NCBI RefSeq assembly: GCF_004027225.2
Contig: NC_044302.2
Location: 36,843,449-36,907,448 of the forward strand
Length of the DNA stretch: 64,000 nt
Reading direction: 5' to 3'
DNA from: Strigops habroptila
Lineage: Eukaryota; Chordata; Aves; Psittaciformes; Psittacidae
Positions 1 to 13,619 of the stretch are shown one piece after another. Positions within the stretch are counted from its first letter, which is position 1. Each line of letters starts with the position of its first letter. Below the pieces are notes generated by a model that saw only the letters and a program-made list of their open reading frames with translations, had not been told where the DNA came from and searched no databases. The position numbers were made by a program, and so were the translations under genes.

Positions 1-40
1 CCACCATGAATCTCCCTGGGCTGCAGGGGCACAGCTGCCT

Positions 41-88
41 CACCATGGCTGCACCATGGGCTGCACCATGGGCTGCACCATGGGCTAC
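41..88. repeat. 12-bp tandem repeat (GCTGCACCATGG)
   Basis: Four CACCATGG cores at 41, 52, 64 and 76, spaced 11, 12 and 12 bp. A small minisatellite. Confidence 0.85.
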
Positions 89-2659
89 AAGGGAATCTCT
101 GCTCCAGTGTCTGGAGCACCTCCTCCCCTCCTCCTGCACTGACCTGGGTATCTGCAGGGCTGCTTCTCTCACATATTCTCGCTCCTCTCTCCAGGTGCAC
201 TTGCACAGGCAATTTTTTTCCCTTTCTCAACTACATTATCCCAGAGGTCCCACCACCACCACTGATGGGCTCGTCCTTGGTCAGTGGTGGGTCTGACTTG
301 TTGCCAGCTGGCACTAGCTCTGTCAGGCATGGGGGAAGCTTCCAGCAGCTTCTCACAGAAGCCACCCCTGTAGCCTTCCCTGCTACCAAAACTTTGCCAC
401 ATAAACCCAATACAACTTCCCAACTCAAAATAATTATTACTCAGCCATCTGTGGAGGAAATCTTCTGCTGCATCCTGATTCAGAAGCATGCATAGACCAT
501 AGCAAAGCTCTCCACTATTTGATGAAGAATCAATAAATCAAAAGAGTAAGCAACACAGTGCTAAAAATCACTGCCAGAAGAGACTTTTAAAACTAGTACA
601 GAAACAGCATGGGACTGAAATCAATTCCCATTCTGTTACTCAATGTATAAATACCTGTTTTTAATAAGATGCTGGGCTTTCGGACTGCTATAGGGGACAC
701 TGCTCTGGAGGTCAGTGCTGATCACTAGTGCTCCCAGTAGGCTGCTCAGGATTATCTCGTTAAGTTACAGTAGAATAATGTACAGAATCCCACAAATCTG
801 GCAAAGCTGCTTGCAGTCAATGTCAACCCAAAGACATCAGGGTTTAAATAAATCATACAAGAAAAAAGAAATGAGAACGAAGAGATCACTGTATGCGTCT
901 AGCGGTAGCTGGTTATAGAGTACCTAGCATATCATTGTGTGTTATATTTTCTTAATGTGGTTTTGTTGCCAAAAAGGTTATCTCTTTCCCACAGTGTGTT
1001 GCTCATTCTCATTCTTGCAGTATCAGTCACCATCCCATTAAAAACAATGGGCTGAGCATGTGAAGAAGGAGCAGCTGGTGGCAGTGCAGCCAGAAGCATC
1101 TTAAACCAGCTCTGCTGCTGAAAACTATACTACAGAATTACATCATTATTCTTTACAGAAAATGTGACTTAGCAGCCTTGGCCTGAAACAAATCCCTTCT
1201 TTACTTAATTGTCACAGTGCTGATGGTATAGTGTCCTTAAATAAGACACACATGCATCAAAGAAATGAGCATGCATGTGTCAGAGGAAGAGATTACTACA
1301 ATAATTTCTGTGCTAACTGTGGGGTAGACTTGTGATGCTTGCAAGTGGGGCTAAGGAAGTAAGCCACAAAAAAAGCACAAAGACAAGAAAAGCAGGTAAA
1401 ACACATTAGGAAATACAGAGTCAGCATACCAGATCCCATGGCAATATGAGCCATGGAAGACTCAGGGGCATTGCAAGAGTTGAACTTGTCAAAACTAGCC
1501 CATTCTTTTCCTGCAGTCCTCCAAGCACACAGCTTAGTAAAGCAGGGGTATGAAGTCCTGGACACTGAGAGACTGGCTTGGTAATGCCAGGTGAAATAAA
1601 AGTCTTCTGGTCAACTCCTTCAAAAATACTAGTTTTATAACTTCCATGTGTCTAACTAACTAGAAGGTTTCTGGTCTACCCTACTCTTAATTTTCTTCCC
1701 TGTTTAAGAAAGAAGTTGCATAAATCTGCTAAAATTTACAGTCAGGAACACATTAAGAGTGTCGGAAAAGAGACACTGGTAATTCAGACTCCTACAGGCT
1801 TGCACGTGTGAGACGTGAAGCAGTAGACACTCTCCCCAGCTCTGGATTCAGTTTTGTGGCTTTCTACAAAAAAAGGTGCTTCTTGAAGGGGGTCTAGAAG
1901 CAGTCAAGCTAGAAAGCATGACTTTGGAGATTAAAGAAGTTGGGGATCATATTTAAAAAAAAAACAAAACAGAGGAGAAAGGGATGTGATAAAGGTCTTA
2001 AACTCAGGAGACTTCTGCATAGAAACAGGGGCGATTTCTTCAAGTCCATCGTACATAAAACTTAGGCAAACCATGGTGCTGCAGGAGAGGGAGACACTAC
2101 CAGGACTATTTATGGAGTCTGCGGAAACTCCCATGCTGGGGAGGGTTAAGGACATATTAGGTAACCCTTTGTCAGGACATAGTTATCAATGGTCCCACCT
2201 CACAGCACGGCTGGGACCCTTCTGGGTCAATTAGTCTGATATTTGACTCTTGATTTTGAAGCCACCATTTACTGACCTGATCATGGAAAACTTTTTATCT
2301 TCTATGAGTTGTGAAAAAGAAAGTAAAAAATTCATAGATATTCTTGCTGGTAGATGTTTAGATGGCTACAGACTGATCTAGTCAACAAATTTAGAAATTG
2401 TCCTCTTGACTGAGGAGCCAACAGTGTAAATAGGTTTTGTGTCCCCTTTCCACCTATATTTCCATTAGCAGTTTAAGAAATGGTACCATGCTCTTTTCCA
2501 AGTTCTTTGGTTTTACAATTGTTTGTTATCTCAGACACACAGTGACTGCAAATTGAGTATTCAGTATTAGAACAAGCTGTGTGTCCTTCTGGAAATTTAA
2601 TAACATGACAAGAACAGCCTCAAGCTAAGGACAATCAGAGCGCAGTCTCTGTTTGCTCA

Positions 2660-3031
2660 GCCAGAGGAAGGTTCCGTTTCAACTCACCAGGGACAGCTTG
2701 ATGCCCACAGACCATGTTGTCCTCTCTGGGTTTGGCAAGCATAGGACTTGCCTGTGCTGATCACTGCTCTGGTCAGGCTGGGTATCCGTCGGCAGGTGGT
2801 GAGCAATTGCATCCTCTCCCCTTGGTATTCCCCTTATTATTATTGGTGGTAGCAGTAGTAGTTTTGTATTGTACCTTAGTTACTGGACTGCTCTTATCTT
2901 AACCCGTGGGTGTTACATTCTTTCGATTCTCCTCCACATCCCTCCTGGAGTGGGGAGGTAAGAAGTGTGGGGGGTGGAATGAGCGAACGGCTGTGTGGTT
3001 CTGAGTTACCAGCTGGGCTTAAACCACAACA
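2660..3031 (-). mobile_element. LTR fragment of an avian endogenous retrovirus (ERVL-like)
   Basis: On the minus strand it begins TGTTGTGGTTTAAGCCCAGC, the same start as the LTR at 57376. AACTCAGAACCACACAGCCG and a GAGAATCGAAAG block follow. It then diverges; the 3' end is uncertain and no internal retroviral genes adjoin. Confidence 0.5.
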
Positions 3032-3432
3032 GTTCTTTAGTAGAGGTAGCATGTAGGTGCTGCAAGAAGAATTGGCACTGTGAACAGGATGATGCCTCTG
3101 TACTACGAATATAGGCGGGATGCAAAAGGAAAGGAAATTGGTATCTGTTCAGCTTTACACTTCAGTGGAAAAAAAAAGGGATTTCAAAAGCATGCTCAGA
3201 ACTCAGCACTCTATTAGCATATGGCCAGGTATGTATGTATTCTTTTCGTCTGACTCATGTACTTACACAAGCAACCCCTAATATCCCTCTGATTCAGCTG
3301 TGAAGAAAGCAGACCTCCATGTATGGTGGCACAAAGTGCAGCAGTGCAGCACCCCTCCTGTGTACAGTGGCACAAAGCTGAGTGGTTTTGGCATTTCTAA
3401 AGAGAGATGGATTGTAGGCCTGAAGCATGTTT

Positions 3433-3939
3433 AGAATCATAGAATCAGCTAGGTTGGAAAAGACCTTTAAGATCATCAAGTCCAACCTTTACCCCAGGAC
3501 TGCCAAGACCACCACTAAACCATGTCACTGGAGGCCTCATCTACACAGGTTTTGAACACTTCCAAGGACAGTGATTCCACCACTGCCCTGGGCAGCCTGT
3601 TCCAATGCCTGATCACCCTTTTAGTGAAGAAATTTTTCCTAATACCCAGTCTAAACCTTGCCTGGTGCAGCTTGAGGCCATTTCCTCTTGTCCTGTCGCT
3701 TGTTACTTGGAAGAATAGACTGACCCCCACCTCACTCCATCCTGCTTTCAGGTAGCTGTAGAGAATGTTAAGGTCCCCAATGAGCCTTCTCTTCTCCAGA
3801 CTAAACACCCCAGTTCCCCCAGCCGTTCCTCATCAGACTTGTGCTCCAGGCCCTTCACCAGCTCCATTGCCCTTCTCTGGACCGGCTCCAGCATCTCAGT
3901 GTCTCTCTTGTATTGAGAGGCCCAGAACTGAACACAAAA
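3433..3939 (-). mobile_element. CR1 LINE 3' fragment
   Basis: The minus-strand copy ends in the CR1 octamer tail (AGAATCATAGAAT on plus) and includes the C-terminal part of the CR1 ORF2 reading frame at 3515-3808. 5'-truncated, as is usual for CR1. Confidence 0.93.
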
Positions 3940-4883
3940 TTTTTAAATTAATTTTAATGATCCTTCCGTTGGATCTACTGATCATGTTTAGTAGATACAT
4001 TAACCAAATTCAGGTAGAAATCTTTTTTTCTACCAATAGGCCTGTTCCTCAGCATTGCCAGGTGAAAAAATACGCTTTTTCTCCATTATACTGGTCTTCA
4101 CTTCATTCATCTAATGTGTTTATTTAATGTTGTCTGCTGGCAAAATTTCCCTTAGTTGAATGAACTACAGGACAGGAGCATTTTTACCCCAGTAAAAATG
4201 TATACCTGATGTGTACATGCTGCCTAAACCTAATGTATACAGCTTGTAATTTGTTCTGACACTTTGAACCAGTTGTCTTAGTACTAGTGCAACAAAAGCA
4301 GACAGGTTGCAGGATTTGTACTCCTGCATCTTCTATCACACCTAGACGGCCTGCAGATGGCCACATGAGTACGGTGTCCAGTTCTGCCCATTTCACATAT
4401 TCACCCGTCCCCTTTCTGTATGGGAGATGGGAAGCAAAGATCCAGCAGCTCATCAGCAATCCAGGGGCAACTTTGCCTTTGCTGTCTTCTGCTTTGGGTG
4501 GGAGCCTGCCGACAAAGCAATTTCTCTGCTACTTCTCAGCTCTTGGTGGGGGGCTGGAGCACTCCAGTGTGCTCCCAGGGACCTGCCCGGCAAAAGCAAA
4601 CAGTGGGTGCACGGGGAGGCTTTCCAAGCCACTGCCGCCATGGCTGTTCGTTATTCCTGTAGCTGCTCTTCGGGAACAGCCCCAGGTTCCTCAGGTTTGC
4701 TCCTTGTAGATAAAGAGACCTACTTAAATCCTACTTAAACGGTGATTTCGCAGTCTCGGTGCAGCGCTGCCCGCTGCCGGCAGCATTGCGCACGAGCATC
4801 CAGGCGGGAAGGTAGGGCAGGATGGTGCTGTTGAGAAAGTCAACACGGAAAACAAGGCAAAACAATGGACTATTTTTGTTGAT

Positions 4884-4991
4884 ATTTTATTTTATTTTAA
4901 TTTAACTTAATTTGTTTAATTTTTATTTTATTTTATTTTAATTTATTTTATTTTATTTTATTTTATTTTATTTTACTTGTTTTTATTTTAC
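4884..4991. repeat. (TTTTA)n microsatellite
   Basis: An imperfect pentanucleotide array of about 100 bp, purest in its second half. Confidence 0.93.
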
Positions 4992-6204
4992 TTATACTGC
5001 TGCCTCCTCTTACTGCTACACAGCAACTCCTGCCATGCTTGCAAACCTGCCACTGGCCTTTCCCAGTCTGTGGCTTGCATTACAAATTGGAAAATTTGTC
5101 TCTGGAGATGGCAAGATTTCATTTTGGGTATTTCTCAGTGGAATACTTCTTTTGGGCTGCATTTACACACGGTTTGCTCACATGACTCATTTCAAAGTCA
5201 TCAGGTGGGTCAAATTCCTAAAGAAAGTCCTAACTATCTCAAATAGATAGCCAGACATGAGGAAGTTGAAGTTAAATATCTTATGCTTTGAAGCAACAGA
5301 GTTTTGAAATGATTGGCACTGTGGGTGCTGGAGGCCAGACATGCTTTGGGACAGACTATGCAGATATTGCTAACTTTCAATCTTCTAAGTATTTGCTCCT
5401 TTTTTTCCCTCACTAGCATTTAGAAATGCTTTCCCTTTATAGCAGCGAATTTATATACCCTAACAGGGAGCTTCCTTTATCTACACATCACAAATTGATA
5501 CATCTATACCTCTACCACCTGCAGCAGTTCAGTAACTGACCTTGAACAGTGCAGTATATTGATTCTAGTTGCAGGTTTAAAATTTAAGCAGGCATCCTAC
5601 TTTCAACTTTCCCTTTTCTTATCCCAGCCCCTTTGCCTATCATGACATCCAAAAAAGAAATGCATATTCCTTAGCCTTTTACGTGATCTAATCAAACAGT
5701 GGTCTTACCACTTTGTTAAGATAGAAAGCCCCAGCTGTTAAACAATTAATAACTTAATTATCTGTTAAATATTTCTGCCACTATTTATGTCAACATAGAC
5801 ATGTTTGCAAGCATTTAGACTAAGCCTACTGTAAGAAGGGGAAGAGTGAGAGATACAAATGTTCTGGTCGGTAGCTCAGTTATGGAAGAGAGAAGTGAAA
5901 ATTGGCAGTCTGCTGTGTGAGACGGTTGTAACACTTCCTAAATTTTCTGCAAATTTATGATCATATCCTTTTTTCTTTTCTAGTATCTTGACTTAAAGTT
6001 GCTTTCCTCTGATTTCTTATTTGATTCAGCAAGCCTTGGAACAAAGCCTACTTCATAACTTTAACTAATTTGAGGCTGATAGCGTTTTGGCTTTTTCATA
6101 CATGACGTAAAAAGGTGTGAATGAATCCTAAACTTGCTTTGCTTGGTAACTCCAGACCATAAAAATAGCTATGTCGGGTTAAAGAACATAGTTAAAACCA
6201 TGTT

Positions 6205-6327
6205 TGGACAGAGCCTTGGGCGACATGGTTTAGGGCAAGGTGTCCCTGCCCATGGCAGGGGGGTTGGAACTAGATGATCTTAAGGTCCTTTCCAACCCTT
6301 ACGATTCTATGATTCTATGATTCTATG
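6205..6327 (+). mobile_element. CR1 LINE 3' end, short
   Basis: The last 120 bp of CR1 (GGACAGAGCCTTGGGC to three ATTCTATG octamers). Plus-strand orientation, heavily 5'-truncated. Confidence 0.92.
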
Positions 6328-9300
6328 TTTGCACTGAAAAGGAGAAATAATTATGTCTGTATCAGACATCTACTTTCTTAGTGGTGTCTCAGTTCAGAAA
6401 GACGTAACCCACCAGATATTGTGGTTAATTCTTAGCGTTTGGTCTCTTTGTCTTTTCCTTTTTTTTTTTAGTAAAATACTAAACTTTGTTTTGAAACTAG
6501 AAAAAGTTGCTTTCTTTCTTTGTCTTTCTTTTTTTCTTCTTTTTTTTTTTTTCCCCCCTCAATAGAACTTGCTTTTGCTTATCATGAGAGCAAAAGATGG
6601 AACCACAGGGGAAAGAAAAAAAAGTTTTGTATAATTTTAAAAAGAAACAATCAAGTATAAAAGAAAATCACATTTTGCTAAATCCACAAGAGGAACAAAT
6701 GTCAACTAGTGACTAAGAAATCATTTTCATATTGATAAAGAACATCCTTCTTCAATTAGAGTTCACCCTAACAACAACTTAGGAACTTCCAGCAGATTTC
6801 TCAATCATGTGTGTGGAAGTTGGAAAAGCCAAACCTAAATTTCTCATTACAAACACATTGCAAATGTGAGCAACATTGATCTCAACAGTGAAACACAGTG
6901 TAATCATCCACTGAGTCGCACTGGAGAGGTGCAAGTTTTTAACTGAATTTCCAACAAGTTGGTCTCTGCAGATCAACTTGTTGAAATCTGTTTCAACAGG
7001 TGAGTATTGCTTAGCATAACAGCTGTGGAAAATAAGAATATGTTTTTTCTGGTCCTTTGCCTTTCAAAGCCTTTTTAGTTGTCACTCTCTGGCATTAATT
7101 TACATTGTATGTGTCATACCAAAGGGAACAGCAGCCACTGGAGCAGTGGCTTTGCCATCAAGTTTGCATTTCAAAGGAGAAGAGCCATTTCCCAGATTTA
7201 CTTCAAAGCAGATAGCCCTTCTGTCTTTGCATTTCTTATGTGTTTTATGGAGGACAGCCCAATGCTACCAGCAGCATTGGAAAAGGCATTAAAGCCTGGG
7301 TTGGTCTCATGACAAAAAGCACTTCACACAATCTTAAATCTTGCACCTCTCCCTTGAGAAGTAGATGGGTATTTGTGAGACTGCAGCTTGTATAAAACAA
7401 GCACACACTGACTATACATGAGCTGCACAAAGCGTGCTCAGCCTGTCTCCCAGGAGATACTGCCAATGGCTGCTGTGAAACCACACATGTGTAGCCCATC
7501 CCTCTTACTTCAGTTTCATCTTCTTCTGGCTTGGCATCCAGGTGCACCAGAGATGCACCACGCTGGTTCCTTCACCCTGCACACCCCCAGGTGCATTGTG
7601 AAAGGACCATCCTCGTGTCACGCTGACATTCTCAATACCTGGATGCAGCGAGCATGCTTGGCCCAGCAATATGGAAAATCACAAATAAGATGGATCTAAA
7701 AACAATTGTTGGTATCATTTCAATGATTCTCAAGTTTTTTATGACCTTTCTAACAATTTCATGAGCCATGTCATGTAACTTTCCAGAAAAAGAGACATGC
7801 ATATATGCACAAATATAAATGCACATACCCACATGTCTATATAGAGGTAGGTTCAGTGATGAACGAAATGGAAGGACTGCTTGTTTTCCATGCAATTCTC
7901 TCATTAAATAACTTCTCGAGTGAATTCTTAGCTTTTAATATTCAGTCATTGCCTTAACTTGGTTTTGAAGTATTTATGAGATTATTTCTCGATGGAAATA
8001 TTTCATTCCACTGGTTTAGTTATGGTGGTTTTGGGGCATGCTACATAACTAAGTATGATGACTTATTTAAACTGCATTAATATCAATTCTACTCTTAAAA
8101 GTTATACCACAGTCCTCTTTTAAGAAATGAGGGACAGATATTGAGACAAGTTTTTGGCTGGAGATCGACATCTTCTAAATCAGCTGACACAGACAGAGGC
8201 CAAATATAAACTTTCTACTTCAGCTCACGCAGAAACAAATTCATTTGTACATTCTGCATACAGGAAGAACCTGGGACGAACACACTGAACTTCCCCCTGG
8301 TTTAACCCACAGTGGGTTACCAACCCAGAAACAGCTATTTCTGGACACCAGGCCAAGTTGTGCTGTGGGCAGTACATGTTTAGGAACACTGGTGGGAACC
8401 CCATCTGCCTGCCTGCCCCTCTACCCCGGCTTGATCTCATTGCTTGGTCATTCTTCCTCTCCTCTGAAACTTCCACCTGCCTCCCCAAAGTGAAAGCTTT
8501 CTATCTACCTAGAGCACTTTCTCTCCATCTCCTTTTGACAGGCTTAAAGATAGCTCCATTTTGGGTTTTTTCCCCCTTCCTACCTCAGTTACAGTGCATA
8601 GAAAAGCAGAGAATACTGCTGCTGTAGTTGTTTCCCAGTCTGAGAAAAGAGCAGGAAATCCAGTAATTGCACCAAAGCTCAGCTGATATGAGTGTGATGG
8701 AGCAAAAGAGAGGCAGAATTTAATAAACAAGCAAGAAATGATAAATTTTTGAGAGAAATCTTTTTGATAATGTTTGAGCCTTCTACTTCTCCTTTATGCC
8801 TTATGGGAGACCAGAGGCAGGAGGAATAGAAGGATTAAGAACAAGGACTAAGCTTGTCAAACAAGTCAAACTAGCTAAAACAAATAGATCCTTTCATGGT
8901 AAGTTGGATTTGCCAGAGCAATGTTTATAGCTGGGCAATAAATACACAAAAAGCCTTATTAATTTGCTAAGGAGCTAGAAATATCCTTCAGGCCAAGTCA
9001 AAGCAGCTTCTTTCTGAGACTCCAGCGCAAACTGAAGCGCTCTCTCACATAGATGCATGGTTTGTTTCTCTGAACCTCAAAATAAGCTTTCAGAAAGTTG
9101 TTACTAAATAGGAGCTGAGCCAAAAACCACGCACCATCTCAGTCTTCCCTTGATGGCAAGTGTCTCAGGAAGTGCCAGCCAGTTCTGCATTCATTTGGCG
9201 AGTATGGTGCCAAGAATATTCTTCAGCCTGAGCCCTTTTCAAGTGCTTCCTCAGCCAGCCATTGGTCTCTACAGTGTCAGTTTTACTTGGCCTCAAGCAA

Positions 9301-9857
9301 TAAACAAACCTGTCATTTATACCTTTGAACAACATACTTGAGGATGGGAGCCAAATCGAAAAGCGTAGAAAATTCGGCAGAATACTGCACTTGGTTTCAA
9401 TAATACTGCTTTCCCAGGAGTATCAGCCCTTTTCTCCCAAAATATACATGTACATACACTGACTGTGTGGCTGCTTTAGCCACACTAGCACAGCTCACAG
9501 TACGTCCACTGTGAATATAACATCCAGCACTCACAAGTGCACAAACAGCATGCCTGAAAGCAGCAACCACCAGAAGATGGAACTTAAAACATCCTGAAAG
9601 CAGCAACGTTGACAAATGTAAACACTGAGTTTTCAGAGATGCAGATTTAAGCAATTGCACCAATATTCAGAATTGCAGAGCACGGCTGGTGCATCCAACC
9701 TAACTTAGGTCCTTGGCTGGGTTGTTCCGGTTGGAGAGATAAGCACCATCTGCTTTCTCCTCTAAGGAATGGGCGGGTTCCTTTCAAAATGTCCTTCCCA
9801 ACATCCTTGTCTCTAAACTGGAGACACGTGTATTTGATGGATGGACCATCCAATCGA

Positions 9858-10894
9858 TAAAGAATAGTCTGGACAGCCACTCACAGAGAATGGTGGTCAA
9901 TAGCTCAGTGTCCAACTGGACATGGGTAATGAGTGGTGCCCCTCAGGGGTCGGTGTTGGGACCGATCCTGTTCAACGTCTTTGTCAGTGACATGGACAGT
10001 GGGATTGATGCATCCTCAGCAAGTTTGCCAATGGCACTGAGCTGTGTGGTTTGCTTGATATTCTGGAGGGAAGGAATGGGATCCAGAGCGACCTTGACAG
10101 ACTTGAGAGGTGGGGCAATGCCAACCTCATGAAGTGCAAGGTGCTACACCTGGGTTGGGGCAATCCCAGGAACAGCTACAGGCTGGGTGGAGAAGAGATT
10201 CAGAGCAGCCCTGTGAAGAAGGACCTGGGGGTGTTAAGGTTGAGAAGAAGCTCAACATGACCTGGCTTCAGTGTGTGCTCACAGCTCAGAAACCAGCTGT
10301 GTGCTGGGCTGCATCAAAAGGAGCGTGACCAGCAGGTCAAAGGAGGTCATCCTGCTCCTCTACTCTGCTCTTGTGAGACCCCACTTGGAGTAGAGGAGCA
10401 GTACCGGTGTCCTCAACATAAGAAGAACATGGAGCTGTTGGAGCAAGTCCAGAGGAGGCCATGAGGATGATCAGGGGCTGGAGAACCTCCTGTATGAAGA
10501 CAGGCTGAGGAAGTTGGAGCTGTTCAGCCTGGAGAAAATAAGGCTGCATGGAGACCTCATAGCAGCCTTCCAGTATCTGAAGGGGCCTACAAGGATGCTG
10601 GGGAGGGACTCTTCATCAGGGACTGTAGTGACAGGACAAGGGGTAATGGGTTCAAACTTAAGCAGGGGAAGTTCAGGTTAGATATAAGGAAGTTATTCAC
10701 TGTGAGGGTGGTGAGGCACTGGAGCAGGTTGCCCAGAGAAGTGGTAAATGCTCCATCCCTGGCAGTGTTCAAGGCCAGGCTGGACAGAGCCTTGGGCACC
10801 ACGGTCTGGTGTGAGGCATCCCTGTCCATAGCAGGGGGTTGGAACTACACGATCTTAAGGTCCTTTCCAATCCAAACCATTCTTTGATTCTATG
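9858..10894 (+). mobile_element. CR1 LINE, ORF2 end plus 3' UTR
   Basis: Plus-strand CR1 about 1.0 kb long, starting in the reverse-transcriptase region (CCCCTCAGGGGTCGGTG at about 9940) and ending ATTCTTTGATTCTATG. Many frameshifts and stops, so no longer coding. A 301-bp block (10166-10466) is identical to the copy at 14161-14461. Confidence 0.93.
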
Positions 10895-12882
10895 AAAATA
10901 CCTAAGAGACAAGTTCCTCCTGGACACACACTTTCCTCCTCTGCCTGGAGAGGGAGCCTAAGGCTGCCAAGTTGCTAACATCAGCATCTTAAGTAAAAAC
11001 CTGATGTGTCAGTTTGTCCAAACCAGACTAGACTTCAGTCTTCCTAAAATTAGATGTACTGGTATATGGGCAGATTTTGAAACCAAAACTCGTGCTTTCT
11101 CCCTTTAAGTCATCTGTAAGAAATACTGTATGAACTAGGATACTACAGGGCTAGGATGGAATAATGTGAATGGCCAAACTAGTGTAGCTTCAGCTTTTAT
11201 TAAAAAAAGACAGACATCACATTTTATATTTCAGTATATTTTTAAACAAGGCCTTTTTGATAAAGCTTTAGGTATCTAAAAAGTGTCTACATGATTCACA
11301 CCTGCATGGAGCTTTGCAAATCACACAGTAGTCACCAAGCACTATATTGCACAAATATCCACACAATACCACACCATTCTTAGCTTAGTCTACATTGTAA
11401 AGTGCTATTTCATAGGAAGAAATTTTTTCTGGAAAAGTAAGTATCTGGATAGGCAAGTACTGCTGAACTGTATTTCTTTCCATGGTAGTGGAAAAAACCT
11501 GATAGTGTGTTGTCAGTGCCTCTGACAGTGTGTTTTATTTAATAAGCTGAAGTAAGCACCATAGAGTATTGTAGTGAATACATGCTAAGTATTCAAGTAA
11601 CACCAAAAGCCAAATCAATTTTTAAACTCACAATGAGATAAAACGGACATATCAAAAGGTAGATAGATGTTTAAAGTAGCATAAGTCTCTGTCCAGTAGA
11701 AAAAGTAATTGCATAGCAAAGCACATCCTAAATGAATGTAAGATAAAGATATAGTAGAGGAAAATAAAAAAACCCTGAATTCCTAAATTTTTTATTTCTT
11801 ACTTCCATATTCTCAATTTTTTTTTTTTTTTTTTTTTTAATAAATGAGTCTGAGATACTGGCTTCATATCTAAGATAAATTATTCAGTTTATGACTATTT
11901 CCATAAAGCAACAAAAGGCCAAAGCCTGGTGATACTGATCCACCTGCTTATAAATAATCCAAATGTGGAATTGTGGAGTGCTAATCACAATATAAAACCT
12001 CTAATTTAGACCAGTTTCTGAAACAGAGAAATCAAAAATGATACACTTGCATGTGGAAGGAGATTGGTCTGGGAAAAACAAATGAGAAAGTTCAACCTTA
12101 TAATGTATAGCTTTAAGCCGATAGTAGGTTTGGTAGATGAATGGTCCTTATACAATGAGAGAAGTCACAGATACCGACGACAGAATCCTGGCCTATTTGA
12201 CTGCTGGGCTCACACAGACAAGAACATGAGTTATCTGCTCAACAGAATGTTCCAACGTGTCAAGTTTTCAGTGCTTGACTAGCTAATCATGGTTTAACAA
12301 ATGACTAAGGGAAAAGAAAGTGGCAGGAACAACAAATTTTAACTGAAGAAAGATTTGCTGCATCTTACTACAACTTAAGTTGCTCTAAGATCTGGAAAAG
12401 CAAGCAAAATGTTTGTGTTACCTATGAAGCTACTCAGGAACATTCAAGTCTAGAAGCGACTGAAGAGCTGCAGGAGGCCCTCAGGCCTAAGCGGCTAGGT
12501 AAACAAGCAGATTAAACTCAACATTAATGAATGCTAAATAATACACAAAGTGGGGAAACCCTTATGTGCACAGCTTATTCACCACTACCATTAGGATTGT
12601 GCGAAAAACATGGCAGATGAAACTTTGTGAGCATCAGCTTAATATTCGGTATCAACCAAAAAGGCAAATACGATTTTAGGACCATGGAAACAAGGAAAAC
12701 CCAGAATTTTGTCCTCCTTCACAGCAATAGAGCATATGGAAGGCTTCTTCGGTCAGCCTCAGAAGGCAAAAGGATAAAGACGACAGCAGGACGCTCACCA
12801 GTACAGAATGGCTTCCATCCAGTGAGAGGTAACATAAAGGGCAGAGCATGAGAAAGAAAGGCTATGATAACCATCTATTTAC

Positions 12883-12911
<29 letters not shown>
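12883..12911. repeat. Poly(A) run, 29 A
   Basis: Uninterrupted A run. No retrocopy or target-site duplication was recognised next to it. Confidence 0.9.
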
Positions 12912-12913
<2 letters not shown>

Positions 12914-13418
12914 CCTAAAGGATAACTAGCAAGGGAAAATTTGCTATTTCTCCTGCAGGAGAAAGTTCCAGAAGATATCCATTGCTTCACACCTGTTACC
13001 TGGGACATCCAAGTGTTTCTCACGCAAGTGCACAATGAAGCTGTTGGAAAATACTTCATACAGCCTTATTAAGGCAAAAACACTTTCCGGTGAGACCTTG
13101 TAGGGCCTTTCTAGCCCTAAAAAGGCTGTTCTGTTCACCTTGGCACAGACAACATTTTTGCCAATTACCATTTCTGCCAGTTCTTCTGACAGCAGCCACT
13201 GCGCAGAGGCTTAGGAGAGCGGACATGGGGCGGGGTGGACTCCAGGTCAGATCAGTACAATAGTTCAGACAGCAAAGCACACAAAGGTTTTGCTTTATGA
13301 CGTACATTCATTTAAGTGTACTGTGATTTTCAGGTCCCATTTTGTAACTCTACAGCTGTATACATGTACTTAGTAAGCATACTTCACACACATTCATCAA
13401 CAACATTCATGCAACACT

Positions 13419-13458
13419 ATCCCCAAATTAGAAAGCATATCCCCAAATTAGAAAGCAC
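13419..13458. repeat. 20-bp direct tandem duplication
   Basis: TATCCCCAAATTAGAAAGCA occurs twice in a row. Confidence 0.9.
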
Positions 13459-13619
13459 CAAGTATATATTAGAAACATCCTTCACTTTAGATCTTCATTT
13501 TTCCACAACACAAATCAACAGTGCAAGAATCCAAATGCTTTTTTTTTATGTAGGTTTCTATAAAAAGATGCAGTCTGCCTCCATGCCCAGTAAGATCATG
13601 TAACAAACAGATCCTCCTA

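Larger units (their letters stand above)
1..3432. other. Gene-poor downstream region, part 1
   Basis: No supportable gene. Contains the 12-bp tandem repeat at 41-88 and the LTR fragment ending at 3031. Short ORFs here have no recognisable similarity. Confidence 0.8.
3940..9857. other. Gene-poor downstream region, part 2
   Basis: Contains a mildly GC-rich patch at about 4490-4830, the microsatellite at 4884-4991 and the short CR1 at 6205. No gene recognised. Confidence 0.8.
10895..13619. other. AT-rich non-coding region between two CR1 copies
   Basis: No gene recognised. Contains T22 (11817-11838), A29 (12883-12911) and a 20-bp direct duplication (13419-13458). Confidence 0.8.

Noticed and set aside
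9890-10464. ORFs of 63-80 codons in the CR1 copies, repeated at 14,010-14,459
   Set aside because: Broken remnants of the CR1 reverse-transcriptase ORF, not host genes.
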